A stretch of 64,000 bases of DNA from Brucella tritici (GCF_902825325.1 NZ_CADEAR010000003.1:62001-126000), one strand, 5' to 3'. Counted from the first letter of the stretch, positions 36,286 to 45,594 are shown. The notes: generated by a model not told the origin, from the letters alone. Program-made: numbers and translations.

Positions 36286-36445
36286 CATTTAGGCTTCAGA
36301 TAGCGCGTAAAAAGGCCCGTCCGATTACGGCGAACGAGCGTCGATTGCGTGGCAATAACAAGGCAATAGGCGAAGTTATATCTTTACACGCTGTTAAAGC
36401 CGCTTATTCTGCGCACTGATTTGTGGGGTGCGGAAATCGGATAAT

Positions 36446-37192
36446 ATGACGAATACAGCTGCTACGGGCGATAAACCGCCATTGTCCAATTTCGCGCGAC
36501 AGCTGTTGCAATTTCTCGATCGGGTGGAGTATCGCCGTATCGTTCATGCGGAGGACCTCGAGGAAATTGGTCGTCTGCGTTATCGTTCCTACCGCACGCG
36601 CAATGTCATGCATGAAGCCGAAGTGCCGTCCATCGTGGATGATATCGATCGCGACAGCCATGCTTTTGTCTATGGCGTGTATGTGGACGGGCAACTGGTC
36701 AGCACGCTGCGCATTCATCACATCACACCTGATCATCGTCGTGGTACGAGCTATGCGCTGTTTCCGGATATTCTCGATCCGCTGCTCAATAGCGGCATGC
36801 ATTTTGTCGATCCGACGCGTTTTGCGGCCGATCCCGAGCTTTTGAGCGAATATCCGGCCATTCCCTATATCACACTGCGTATTGCTGCGATGGCGTCCGA
36901 GTTTTTCGCGGCGGATCAATGCCTTGCCTCGGTCAAGCCGGAGCATATGGCGTTTTATAAACGTATTTTCGGCACGTCTGTCATGGCTGATGCGCGCGAA
37001 CATGAGGGCTATGGAATCCGGGTCGGGCTCGGTGCTGCTCCCATCCGCAATATCCGTGATGCGGTGGCCGTGCGCTTTCCGTTTTTCAAGTCGCAGCCGC
37101 ATGAACGTCATGCGATGTTTGGCGACATGCGCGGCAGTTCCGTGCCGCTGACAATCTTGCCGACGGCGAAATATACCGGCCTCGGCGTATAA
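36446..37192 (+). CDS. FeeM-like N-acyl amino acid synthase / GNAT-fold acyltransferase
   Basis: A 248-residue protein related in pattern to the GNAT/LuxI-fold N-acyl synthases of FeeM type: EEIGRLRYRSYRTRNVM (early-fold Arg-rich segment), DIDRDSHAFVYGVYVDGQLV, STLRIHHITPDHRRG and FVDPTRFAAD. Such enzymes join acyl chains from acyl carrier protein to an amino acid, producing long-chain N-acyl amino acids, some of which act as signals. No luxR gene adjoins it. Start is the ATG at 36446; a GTG at 36428 is possible. Convergent neighbours are absent and it is monocistronic. Confidence 0.65.
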   Translation: MTNTAATGDKPPLSNFARQLLQFLDRVEYRRIVHAEDLEEIGRLRYRSYRTRNVMHEAEVPSIVDDIDRDSHAFVYGVYVDGQLVSTLRIHHITPDHRRGTSYALFPDILDPLLNSGMHFVDPTRFAADPELLSEYPAIPYITLRIAAMASEFFAADQCLASVKPEHMAFYKRIFGTSVMADAREHEGYGIRVGLGAAPIRNIRDAVAVRFPFFKSQPHERHAMFGDMRGSSVPLTILPTAKYTGLGV

Positions 37193-37411
37193 GAATCTAA
37201 AAACGACGCCGGATATTAAACAATTAAATGTAGCCAGAAGGGTGGTTTCGCTTTACGAAGATTACGGAACCGCTTTTGCGGGGAGAGGGTAGCTGCGACG
37301 AAAAGCCTTGCTGTCAATGCATGGGTTTATTCGGTCGCACATTGAAGATTGCAGTTATTTTCGCTTAACATGACGGTGTATGGGCGGAAATTCTGAATGG
37401 GTGGAACTAAA

Positions 37412-37633
37412 ATGGCAGAACATCATACGACGGCTCCGGCTGAACTTGGCGCACCGATGGACTATGCTGAGCATGAGAAAACTTATGCCGGTTTTGCGGG
37501 CCTGGTTAAATGGGCCACGGTGGCGCTCGTTGCCCTTATGATTGCCATGGCGTTCGGCTTTTTTGCTGGTGGTTTCTTCTCCGCGACCGTTCTTTTCATT
37601 CTAGTCTGCGTCGCTGCCTGGTTCATTCTCTAG
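37412..37633 (+). CDS. aa3-type cytochrome c oxidase subunit IV-like protein
   Basis: A 73-residue protein with a hydrophilic N-terminus (MAEHHTTAPAELGAPMDYAE) and two helices: FAGLVKWATVALVALMIAMA and a second ending in CVAAWFIL. The HEKTYAGFAGLVKW pattern is that of the small alphaproteobacterial aa3-oxidase subunit IV family. The main oxidase genes are not in the window. The ATG at 37412 is preferred over the one at 37397. It precedes the transhydrogenase genes by 231 bases. Confidence 0.85.
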   Translation: MAEHHTTAPAELGAPMDYAEHEKTYAGFAGLVKWATVALVALMIAMAFGFFAGGFFSATVLFILVCVAAWFIL

Positions 37634-37864
37634 CGCATTCATTCCCTGCCGGATGAAGTCATCCGGTAGCGGTCCGATGCAGCTCAGAAACTGCTGAACC
37701 GGGATTTAACCCGCACGATTTGATCGAATGCCTTGGCATGGGTTACCGTGCCGAGGGTTTATGCATGTCTGTATCTTAGTCTATTTTAACGAGCCTCTCT
37801 GAAGCTCGCAATTCTGCCCGACCGGGATCAACCCCCGGAAGAACGCCACGAAAGGGAAACCAGC

Positions 37865-39187
37865 TTGGCCCAGACGTTATTTATCCCGAAAGAGAGTGAC
37901 CCCAGCGAGACTCGCGTTGCGGCGTCGGCTGAGACGGTGAAGAAATTCATCGCGCTCGGTTTTGATGTCGTCGTGGAAAAAGGCGCAGGCGAGAAATCGC
38001 GCATTCCCGATGCCGAGTTTACGGCAGCCGGTGCCCGCATTGGCACGGCGGCAGATGCCAAAACGGCGGATGTCGTGCTCAAGGTGCGGCGTCCGACGGA
38101 TGCGGAACTCAAAGGGTATAAATCGGGCGCAGCGCTCTTCGCCATGCTTGATCCCTATGGCCATGAAGACGCTGTTGCGGCTCTTGCCAAGGCTGGAATT
38201 TCGGCTTTCACGATGGAATTCATGCCGCGCATCACCCGCGCGCAGGTGATGGACGTGCTGTCGTCCCAGGCAAATCTTGCCGGTTATCAGGCGGTGATCG
38301 ATGCGGCCGAAGTCTATGACCGCGCCATGCCGATGATGATGACGGCGGCGGGTACGGTTCCGGCCGCCAAGGTTTTCGTGATGGGGGCAGGCGTTGCCGG
38401 TCTTCAGGCCATTGCAACGGCGCGCCGCCTTGGTGCAGTCGTGACGGCAACCGACGTTCGTCCTGCGGCCAAGGAGCAGGTCGCCTCGCTCGGCGCGAAA
38501 TTCATCGCCGTCGAGGACGACGAGTTCAAGGCAGCGGAAACTTCCGGTGGTTATGCCAAGGAAATGTCGAAGGAATATCAGGCCAAGCAGGCGGCACTTG
38601 TTGCCGACCATATCGCCAAGCAGGATATCGTCATCACCACGGCGCTCATTCCGGGCCGCCCGGCGCCGCGTCTGGTTTCCAAGGAAATGGTCGCTTCCAT
38701 GCGTCCGGGTTCCGTGCTGGTCGATCTGGCAGTCGAGCGCGGCGGCAATGTCGAAGGCGCTGTCGCAGGCGAGATTGCTGACGTGAACGGCGTCAGGATT
38801 GTCGGCCATCTCAATGTGTCGGGCCGTATCGCGGCGAGCGCTTCGCAGCTTTATGCGCGCAACTTGATCGCCTTCGTCGAAACGCTGGTCGACAAGGAAG
38901 CCAAGCTTCTGAAGATCGACCCGGAAGAAGAACTGGTCAAGGCAACGCTTCTGACCCATCAGGGCAAGATCTTGCATCCGGCGTTCGCCAAGGTTGAGAC
39001 AGCAGCGGCTCCGGCGGGTGTTGAAAAGGCTGCAAAGCCAAAGGCTGAGCCGAAACCGAAAGCGGAGAAACCGGCAGCAAAGGCAGTTGCACCCAAGGCG
39101 GCTGCAAAGCCTGCGAAAAAAGCACCTGCAAAAGCGCCGAAGACGACGTCTTCCCCCAAGTCTCCAGTTGATGGAGGAGAGGCATAA
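37865..39187 (+). CDS. pntAA: NAD(P) transhydrogenase subunit alpha 1 (domain dI)
   Basis: PntAA is the NAD(H)-binding dI subunit of the proton-translocating transhydrogenase that makes NADPH from NADH. The 440-residue protein has [20 protein letters not shown] in the NAD fold and [19 protein letters not shown]. It starts at TTG (TTG GCC CAG) after aagggaaacc. The last 55 or so residues form a Lys/Ala/Pro-rich tail ([20 protein letters not shown] and onward) not needed for the fold; it occupies the place of the linker to the membrane part. It overlaps pntAB by one base (39187). Confidence 0.92.
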   Translation: MAQTLFIPKESDPSETRVAASAETVKKFIALGFDVVVEKGAGEKSRIPDAEFTAAGARIGTAADAKTADVVLKVRRPTDAELKGYKSGAALFAMLDPYGHEDAVAALAKAGISAFTMEFMPRITRAQVMDVLSSQANLAGYQAVIDAAEVYDRAMPMMMTAAGTVPAAKVFVMGAGVAGLQAIATARRLGAVVTATDVRPAAKEQVASLGAKFIAVEDDEFKAAETSGGYAKEMSKEYQAKQAALVADHIAKQDIVITTALIPGRPAPRLVSKEMVASMRPGSVLVDLAVERGGNVEGAVAGEIADVNGVRIVGHLNVSGRIAASASQLYARNLIAFVETLVDKEAKLLKIDPEEELVKATLLTHQGKILHPAFAKVETAAAPAGVEKAAKPKAEPKPKAEKPAAKAVAPKAAAKPAKKAPAKAPKTTSSPKSPVDGGEA

Positions 39188-39606
39188 TGGCCGATACAAA
39201 TCTCGATAAAGCCCTTGAGGGCCTTAATCAGGCCGTGGACGCCGTGCGTCAGGCCGCTGAAAATGCGGGCGGCTTGGGCGATGCAGCAGCGGCTGCCGCG
39301 CATGCCGCATCGGGCGGTGCGATTGATCCGTTCGTGTTCCGCTTTGCAATCTTCATCCTGTCGATTTTCGTCGGCTATTACGTCGTGTGGTCGGTCACGC
39401 CTGCACTGCACACGCCGCTGATGGCCGTCACGAACGCCATTTCATCGGTGATCGTGGTGGGCGCGCTTCTGGCCGTCGGCCTTTCGCTTTCTGGCTGGGC
39501 AACCGGCTTCGGTTTCATTGCGCTCATTCTGGCGAGCGTCAACATTTTTGGCGGCTTCCTGGTCACCCAGCGCATGCTCGCCATGTACAAGAAAAAAGAA
39601 AAGTGA
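39187..39606 (+). CDS. pntAB: NAD(P) transhydrogenase subunit alpha 2 (membrane domain)
   Basis: The 139-residue protein corresponds to the alpha C-terminal membrane part: a hydrophilic Ala-rich N-terminus (about 40 residues), then three helices ([60 protein letters not shown]) and a basic tail [11 protein letters not shown]. It is the smaller of the split alpha subunits, as in Rhodospirillum. Start overlaps the pntAA stop; 12 bases separate it from pntB. Confidence 0.92.
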   Translation: MADTNLDKALEGLNQAVDAVRQAAENAGGLGDAAAAAAHAASGGAIDPFVFRFAIFILSIFVGYYVVWSVTPALHTPLMAVTNAISSVIVVGALLAVGLSLSGWATGFGFIALILASVNIFGGFLVTQRMLAMYKKKEK

Positions 39607-39618
39607 GGCTGAACCATT

Positions 39619-41019
39619 ATGAGCGTTAATCTCGCAGCCTTCCTTTATCTCGTCTCCGGCGTGCTGTTCATTCTGGCACTGCGCGGCCTGTCGCATCCGA
39701 CGACCAGCCGTCAGGGCAATATGTACGGCATGATCGGCATGGCGATCTCCATCGTCACCACGCTTTTGCTGGCGCGTCCAAGCTTCGGCGGTCTGGCGCT
39801 GATCGTCGTCGGTATCGCCATCGGTGGCGGCATCGGTGCAGTCATCGCGCGCCGCATCGCCATGACGGCCATGCCGCAGCTCGTGGCCGCATTCCACTCG
39901 CTGATCGGTCTTGCCGCCGTTCTGGTGGCTGCCGCCGCGCTTTATTCGCCGCATTCCTTCGGGATTGGCGAAGTGGGTCAGATCCACGGTCAGGCGCTCG
40001 TGGAAATGTCGCTGGGCGTTGCCATTGGTGCCATCACCTTCACCGGCTCGATCATCGCCTTCCTCAAGCTTGACGGGCGCATGTCGGGCAAGCCGATCAT
40101 GCTGCCGGGACGCCACGTCATCAATGCGGCTCTGGCTGCAGCCATCGTGTTGCTGATCGTCGTGCTCACGAACACCGAAAGCCATTTCGTGTTCTGGCTG
40201 ATCGTGCTTCTGTCGCTGGTGTTTGGCGTGCTGATTATCGTGCCAATCGGCGGCGCGGACATGCCGGTTGTCGTTTCCATGCTCAACTCCTATTCGGGCT
40301 GGGCAGCGGCAGGCATCGGTTTCACGCTCGGCAATCTGGCGCTCATCATCACCGGCGCGCTGGTCGGCTCGTCCGGTGCGATCCTGTCCTACATCATGTG
40401 CAAGGGCATGAACCGTTCGTTCATCTCGGTTATTCTCGGCGGCTTTGGCGGCGATACGTCCGGCGGTCCGGCTGGTGAGGTCGAACAGCGCCCGGTCAAG
40501 CAGGGTTCTGCCGACGATGCGGCGTTCATCATGAAGAACGCTTCCAAGGTCATCATCGTGCCGGGGTATGGCATGGCGGTGGCGCAGGCCCAGCACGCGC
40601 TGCGTGAAATGGCCGACAAGCTCAAGGCGGAAGGCGTGGAAGTCAAATACGCCATCCATCCGGTTGCCGGTCGTATGCCGGGTCATATGAACGTGCTTCT
40701 GGCCGAGGCCAACGTGCCTTACGATGAAGTATTCGAGCTGGAAGATATCAATTCGGAATTCGCGCAGGCCGATGTTGCCTTCGTGATCGGCGCGAATGAC
40801 GTCACCAATCCGGCTGCGAAGACCGATCCGAAGTCACCGATCTTCGGCATGCCGATCCTCGATGTCGACAAGGCTGGCACGGTTCTGTTCATCAAGCGCG
40901 GCATGGGTTCCGGCTATGCAGGCGTGGAAAACGAACTGTTCTTCCGCGACAACACCATGATGCTCTTCGCCGACGCGAAGAAGATGGTGGAGAGTATTGT
41001 GAAGGCCCTCGACCACTAG
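39619..41019 (+). CDS. pntB: NAD(P) transhydrogenase subunit beta
   Basis: PntB contains the membrane channel and the NADP(H)-binding dIII domain. The 466-residue protein has about nine helices in its first 265 residues and the dIII signature VIIVPGYGMAVAQAQHALRE, IHPVAGRMPGHMNVLLAEA and VAFVIGANDVTNPAAK. Length is standard. It is the last gene of the pntAA-pntAB-pntB operon; its TAG stop is immediately followed by the second octamer repeat element. Confidence 0.95.
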   Translation: MSVNLAAFLYLVSGVLFILALRGLSHPTTSRQGNMYGMIGMAISIVTTLLLARPSFGGLALIVVGIAIGGGIGAVIARRIAMTAMPQLVAAFHSLIGLAAVLVAAAALYSPHSFGIGEVGQIHGQALVEMSLGVAIGAITFTGSIIAFLKLDGRMSGKPIMLPGRHVINAALAAAIVLLIVVLTNTESHFVFWLIVLLSLVFGVLIIVPIGGADMPVVVSMLNSYSGWAAAGIGFTLGNLALIITGALVGSSGAILSYIMCKGMNRSFISVILGGFGGDTSGGPAGEVEQRPVKQGSADDAAFIMKNASKVIIVPGYGMAVAQAQHALREMADKLKAEGVEVKYAIHPVAGRMPGHMNVLLAEANVPYDEVFELEDINSEFAQADVAFVIGANDVTNPAAKTDPKSPIFGMPILDVDKAGTVLFIKRGMGSGYAGVENELFFRDNTMMLFADAKKMVESIVKALDH

Positions 41020-41146
41020 GGGAAGGCAATAGGGCAGTAAGGCATAGGGCAGTATGTTTGACTTGCGGACATGCTGCCCGTCTTCGCCTTACTCCATTAC
41101 TCCCCTAAACATACTGCCATATTGCCCTACTGCCTTACTGCCCTAA
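41018..41146. repeat. AGGGCAGT-octamer inverted element, copy 2
   Basis: Left half: agggcagtaaggcatagggc agtatgttt; right half: aaacatactgccatattgcc ctactgccttactgccctaa, its reverse complement with small gaps. It forms a long hairpin between convergent pntB and the SAF-domain gene and should work as a bidirectional terminator. The octamer is degenerate here compared with copy 1. Confidence 0.85.
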
Positions 41147-42451
41147 CATGGCATCCTGCAAAGCGCGCAGTTCGGCGATCTTCGAGCCGGGCTGCGGTGC
41201 CGCATTGGCATAGGTGATGAGTTCACCCTTCCTGATCGGCGCGATGACTGTGCCGTTCTGCAGCAGGCCGCAGGGAATGGCCTTGGCAGCACGCGCTTCC
41301 GGCGCCGTCATGATCCATGAGCGGTAGCAATATTGCCCGATAGCATCCAGATGATCGCCGGGCTGCAAATCCTTCTTGGCAACCGCACAGACTTCCGCCA
41401 CAGGCTTTGGCAGCGGCACCATATCGGTCTTGCCGTGCAGCACGACACGGGCCACTGTCAGCGGCACTTCCAGCGAAGTAAGATGGTAAGGGCGGTGGAA
41501 GGTGAAATAGGGGCCTTTGCCAATTTTCAGGTCTTCCAGTCGTTCGTTGAGGCGAGGGTGGTCCATCTTGGCCACAACGAACACGCCAGGTGAAACGCCT
41601 TTTCCGATGGAATAATCGACTACGCCGCTTTTGCTGAGAACGCCGCCATCTGCCTGCGGGATAAGCGTCTGGCTTAGCTGGTCGATGCTCGCGCGGGGAC
41701 CGTGCATGCCGGCAATATCGGGAACGAGACCGGTGGCATTGGCAATGGCTGCCATCTCCACCATGGTTTTCGAGCCGTCGATGAATTCCACCAACAGGCG
41801 GACATTCATGTTCCGGCGGTCCGCTTCTTGCCTGTAATCGTCGGGTGTGGCGTCGAAATTAAGTGGATTGTTCTTGCCCTTGCCAGCCGAAACGACTTCA
41901 TAGCCAAGCGCTGAAACGAACTCGATCAGCTCCATACAGGACGACGGCTCATCGCCCGCGCCAAGGGAATAGATCACGCCCTGCTTGTCGGCCTCGGCCT
42001 TGAGGTACGGGCCGATGGTGACATCCGCCTCGACATTCATCATGACGAGATGCTTGCCGTTGCGGATGGCCTTGATGCCGGTGTCTGCACCCACTTCCGG
42101 AATACCGGTGGCGTCAATTATGACGTCGAGCAGCGGATTGGACAGGATCAGGTCATTGTCGCCGGTGACGGCGATCTTGCCCGCTTCGATTGCGCGGGTC
42201 ATTGCCGCTTCGCTGTTGGCTTCCTGCGCGTTCTCCTCGTCGCCATAGGCGGTGCGAACGGCTTTGAATGTGTTGGGAAGCCTGCGGGCGGAAAGTGCGC
42301 CGACTTCGATACCTTGCATCCGCGCCACCTGCGTGACGATGTCCGTTCCCATTTCGCCAGCGCCAATCAGACCGATGCGGATCGGCCTGCCGGTTTCTGC
42401 CCGCGCTGCGAGATCGCGCGCCAGTCCAACCAGTGCCACATTTGTCGTCAT
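41135..42451 (-). CDS. Homoserine-dehydrogenase-like NAD(P)-binding oxidoreductase with C-terminal SAF domain
   Basis: The 438-residue protein has an N-terminal Rossmann motif RIGLIGAGEMGTDIVTQVAR, a middle region (YKVLS-type dehydrogenase core with GAGDEPSSCMELIEFVSALG) and a C-terminal SAF-like stretch DLQPGDHLDAIGQYCYRSW. Homologues are often mislabelled as flagellar proteins because of SAF. The substrate is unknown, probably a sugar acid or polyol derivative. The last three codons (LGQ) and stop come from the octamer repeat. Confidence 0.75.
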   Translation of the reverse strand: MTTNVALVGLARDLAARAETGRPIRIGLIGAGEMGTDIVTQVARMQGIEVGALSARRLPNTFKAVRTAYGDEENAQEANSEAAMTRAIEAGKIAVTGDNDLILSNPLLDVIIDATGIPEVGADTGIKAIRNGKHLVMMNVEADVTIGPYLKAEADKQGVIYSLGAGDEPSSCMELIEFVSALGYEVVSAGKGKNNPLNFDATPDDYRQEADRRNMNVRLLVEFIDGSKTMVEMAAIANATGLVPDIAGMHGPRASIDQLSQTLIPQADGGVLSKSGVVDYSIGKGVSPGVFVVAKMDHPRLNERLEDLKIGKGPYFTFHRPYHLTSLEVPLTVARVVLHGKTDMVPLPKPVAEVCAVAKKDLQPGDHLDAIGQYCYRSWIMTAPEARAAKAIPCGLLQNGTVIAPIRKGELITYANAAPQPGSKIAELRALQDAMLGQ

Positions 42452-42618
42452 GAAACTCTCCGCAAAATGTCAAATCCGCACAGGCGAGATAAATTTGTCA
42501 CGCTTGTGTTGATATAGGTGCGTAATAGATGAACAGTCTCTATATCAACACCGGCGCGCGCGCACCTTCAAACTGCGCGACAAAATAGGCATCCCTTTAG
42601 CAGGCCACTGGAGCCAAA

Positions 42619-43290
42619 ATGAGCAGCGTATCCTCTTTCGATCTCGTGATCTTCGATTGCGACGGCGTTCTCGTCGATAGCGAGCCGCTTTCCTGTCTGG
42701 CTTTCGAGCGGGTCTATGCCAATCACGGCATGGAACTGCCGGAAGGCACGGTCGCCAAGGGCATCGGCATGAAGCAGGCCGATATCATGAAGATGATCGA
42801 GGATATGACCGGGCATCGCCTGCCGGATGAGGCCATAAGCCAGTTCTGGCCCGAAACTCAGGTCCTGTTTGCCGAAGCGTTGGAGCCGACGGTGGGCATT
42901 GCCGACTTCCTGCGCGAACTGCCGCAAAAGCGCTGCGTGGCTTCGTCGTCGCAGCCGGAGCGCATTGCGTTCAGTCTGGAAAAAACCGGTATCAGCCATT
43001 ATTTCGGCGATGCGGTTTATTCGTCCAGCATGGTCAAGCGCGGCAAGCCAGCGCCGGACCTGTTCCTGTTCGCAGCCGACAAAATGGGCGTCGATCCGGC
43101 GCGCTGCGTGGTGATCGAGGACTCACCCTTCGGTGTCGAAGGAGCCATCGCGGCCGGCATGACGGCGTTCGGCTATACGGGCGGCGGGCATACTTATGCC
43201 GGGCACGCCGAAAAATTGACGGGCAAGGGAGCGCATCAGGTTTTCTCGCACTGGGATGATATTGCACGGGAAATTCTGGTTGCCGCTTGA
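42619..43290 (+). CDS. HAD family hydrolase (beta-phosphoglucomutase-like)
   Basis: The 223-residue protein has motif I VIFDCDGVLVDSEP at about 10-23, motif II Ser/Thr in VASSSQPERI, Lys in KRGKPAPDLF and motif IV VIEDSPFGVEGAIAAGM. The cap is of the subclass I type as in beta-phosphoglucomutase and sugar/phosphoglycolate phosphatases. Substrate unknown. It is followed by the MaoC-type gene 51 bases later, probably co-transcribed, and is divergent from the SAF-domain oxidoreductase. Confidence 0.85.
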   Translation: MSSVSSFDLVIFDCDGVLVDSEPLSCLAFERVYANHGMELPEGTVAKGIGMKQADIMKMIEDMTGHRLPDEAISQFWPETQVLFAEALEPTVGIADFLRELPQKRCVASSSQPERIAFSLEKTGISHYFGDAVYSSSMVKRGKPAPDLFLFAADKMGVDPARCVVIEDSPFGVEGAIAAGMTAFGYTGGGHTYAGHAEKLTGKGAHQVFSHWDDIAREILVAA

Positions 43291-43341
43291 GTTTTATGGG
43301 TTAAACACAAGGCAAATCACATCAGCAGGAATAGCCAGCGA

Positions 43342-43818
43342 ATGAAAGACGCAATCACGCTCGACCAGTTGCGCGAGGCAATCGGTACGGAAATCGGATG
43401 TTCCGAGTGGCGCGAAGTCACGCAGGAAATGATCAACCAGTTCGCGGATGCGACCGACGATCATCAGTTCATTCATGTCGATCCGGAACGCGCTGCCAAG
43501 GAAACGCCTTTCGGCGGCACCATCGCGCACGGCTTTCTGACGCTGTCGCTGCTCTCGACGCTGGCCTATGAAGCGCTGCCGATGCTGGAGGGGGCCACGA
43601 TGGGCATCAATTACGGCTTCGACAAGCTGCGCTTCCTGTCGCCAGTCAAGACCGGTTCGCGCGTGCGTGCTCGCTTCAAGCTGGCGGATGCAGATATCCG
43701 CCCGTCAGGCCGGGTGGTCAATCATTATGATGTGACGCTGGAGATCGAAAACTCGCTGAAGCCAGCACTGACCGCAACCTGGCTCACCATTGCCGTGGTG
43801 GAGCCACCGGAAGGTTAA
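43342..43818 (+). CDS. MaoC family (R)-hydratase-like dehydratase
   Basis: The 158-residue protein is a single hot-dog domain with the hydratase motif FADATDDHQFIHVDPERA followed by GGTIAHGFLTLSLLS; the Asp and His in it form the catalytic dyad that hydrates enoyl-CoA. It occurs with many CoA pathways; here it follows a HAD gene and substrate is unknown. Its end overlaps the convergent membrane hydrolase gene by 4 bases. Confidence 0.87.
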   Translation: MKDAITLDQLREAIGTEIGCSEWREVTQEMINQFADATDDHQFIHVDPERAAKETPFGGTIAHGFLTLSLLSTLAYEALPMLEGATMGINYGFDKLRFLSPVKTGSRVRARFKLADADIRPSGRVVNHYDVTLEIENSLKPALTATWLTIAVVEPPEG

Positions 43819-45011
43819 GCCGCTTCGCGATGCACAACTGGAAGTCGTCCCTCTTCATCGAGAGGGGCGACTTTTTCTTTGTGCTCGATCATCAGTTCGC
43901 GGAAGAAGAACGGGCCGTGCAGGAACATGCCGAAATCGTAAAAATTCTTCTTCTCCGCCCCGCGCATATAAAGCAGATGCATCAGGAAGAAATTGCCCTT
44001 GGAACGCTTGTAACGGCTTTCGCTGTGCACGTTCTTGAAGCGGATGCGGTTGATGAGCGGCGGGTTGGCGGTCTTCAACTTGAGGACCTTGACCGGGTCC
44101 GAGCCGTAGAAGTGAATGATGTCGGTCAGCACCTGAAATTCCGACCACAGGACAGGGCTTTCCTCGATCACCACGCGCGCGTCCTCGCGCAGCGACTTTG
44201 CCTTGGGATGAAGCGCGATCATCATCAGACATGAGCCGATGGCAAGCAGAGAGACCGGCTGTTTTGCCAGAAGATCGGGGCGCTCGCGCTGCAAGTCGGC
44301 AAGCGCTTCCACTGCCGGAACCGTGCCGAGACTATGCGCAACTATGATGACCTCATCGGCATTGCTGGCTTCGATTTTCCGCTTCAGGCTTTCTGCAAAA
44401 GCCTTGCGCCGCTGGTTGAGCTTTTCGTTGCGTCCGTGAATACGATCATAGGCCGCAGACCAGTCGTCGAGCAGATAGGACATGAAAAACCGATCGCCGG
44501 GCTTGCGCACGAGCAGGGTTGCGACGATGGCTGCAAGCGGCGCCGACCAGAGAAGATGCAAGGCCGAAAGTCCTGCGGCCATCGGTGCAAAGGCGAGCAG
44601 GGCAGCGATGCCCAGAATCGCCAGTGACAGCAGGAATGGCCACAGGAAAAACAGGACGAAACGCCAGCTCGTCGTCAGATAGCGCCACAGCGTTCCGGTG
44701 AAGAGGATGTTCAAGAATGCGTGAAAGCCGGTCAGCATCCGCTTCGGTGTGGAGCGCGCGGCGTAATCGTCGAAAATATCCGCAGTGCCAAACTGGCAGA
44801 ACTCGGTTTCCGTCTGCCAGCCATTGCCCACGGTGACGGCGGTCAGCGTGCCGCAATCGTCAGGCTCCTCCGTCATAGGCGGAAGCCTGGTCTTTGCTTT
44901 CCACAGGCGGTCGAAATCCTTAAGCGCCTGCGCGTGGCGCACGCGGACGGCCTTGGGGTGCAGGCCTTCATAGCCTGTGAACTGGATAACGAGTCGTTTG
45001 CGGAGGGGCAT
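43815..45011 (-). CDS. Alpha/beta-hydrolase-like membrane protein, unknown function
   Basis: A 398-residue protein with two close hydrophobic helices in the middle (FVLFFLWPFLLSLAILGIAA, then APLAAIVATLLV) and a GxSxG-like nucleophile elbow VIIVAHSLGTVPAVEAL, so a serine hydrolase fold is likely, perhaps toward a membrane lipid. Further catalytic residues cannot be pinned. The ATG at 45011 (MPLRKRLVIQFTGYEGLHPK) is chosen, since the 47 extra residues upstream look unlike protein. It overlaps the MaoC stop and is divergent from rpsU. Confidence 0.65.
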   Translation of the reverse strand: MPLRKRLVIQFTGYEGLHPKAVRVRHAQALKDFDRLWKAKTRLPPMTEEPDDCGTLTAVTVGNGWQTETEFCQFGTADIFDDYAARSTPKRMLTGFHAFLNILFTGTLWRYLTTSWRFVLFFLWPFLLSLAILGIAALLAFAPMAAGLSALHLLWSAPLAAIVATLLVRKPGDRFFMSYLLDDWSAAYDRIHGRNEKLNQRRKAFAESLKRKIEASNADEVIIVAHSLGTVPAVEALADLQRERPDLLAKQPVSLLAIGSCLMMIALHPKAKSLREDARVVIEESPVLWSEFQVLTDIIHFYGSDPVKVLKLKTANPPLINRIRFKNVHSESRYKRSKGNFFLMHLLYMRGAEKKNFYDFGMFLHGPFFFRELMIEHKEKVAPLDEEGRLPVVHREAA

Positions 45012-45366
45012 CAGGAGAATCGGATAAATTGAGAGGAAGCACGATCGGTTTTCTGGCGAAATGCTATGGGCAGTCATTGAGGCTGAATTATGCGGGAAAC
45101 ACGTGCCGCTTAGCCTATTCGCACGATTGGGACTATAGTAAATCGTGTGCAAGCCGGTAATTCACGCAAGCCGGTGGGCAAAGTTGCATCTTGAGGTGGA
45201 CAGGCTAGGCTCTTTCTGGTAATAGCCACGACCAATTTGCAGCGTATCCGTTGCGAAGCTTGGGAGCCTTTGGGCGTTGATCGGCCGGTCAGACCGGCTG
45301 AAATCGTTAAAAGACCCCCTAACGGCCTCAGGCTTAACCGAAATTCTAACCGATACGGGAATACAC
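45012..45366. other. Divergent intergenic region, membrane hydrolase to rpsU
   Basis: No gene found. It must hold the rpsU promoter and probably that of the leftward gene. The rpsU leader is rich in pyrimidine-purine blocks (gaccccctaacggcctcagg), but no known leader structure is recognised. Confidence 0.45.
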
Positions 45367-45594
45367 GTGCAGGTACTCGTCCGCGATAATAATGTTGATC
45401 AGGCTCTCCGCGCTCTCAAGAAAAAGATGCAGCGCGAAGGTATCTTCCGCGAAATGAAGATGCGCGGCCACTATGAAAAGCCGTCCGAAAAGCGCGCTCG
45501 CGAAAAGGCAGAAGCCGTTCGTCGTGCACGCAAGCTGGCCCGTAAGCGCGCACAGCGTGAAGGCCTTATCGGCGGCCGTCCGGGCGCTCGCTGA
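45367..45594 (+). CDS. rpsU: 30S ribosomal protein S21
   Basis: A 75-residue basic protein. The GTG at 45367 gives the standard S21 N-terminus ([20 protein letters not shown]) followed by [20 protein letters not shown] and an Arg/Lys-rich tail ending GGRPGAR. Reading the frame back to 45277 would add 30 residues not found in S21. The binding site is poor (cggga). A strong terminator follows. Confidence 0.95.
   Translation: MQVLVRDNNVDQALRALKKKMQREGIFREMKMRGHYEKPSEKRAREKAEAVRRARKLARKRAQREGLIGGRPGAR

Noticed and set aside
37649..37666. Terminator after the oxidase subunit IV gene
   Set aside because: ccggatga/tcatccgg forms a stem but the loop is only two bases and no U-tract follows.
37877..39199. 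440-residue minus-strand ORF opposite pntAA
   Set aside because: It mirrors a clear transhydrogenase gene; open antisense frames are common in high-GC DNA with this codon bias, and the translation has no recognisable domain.
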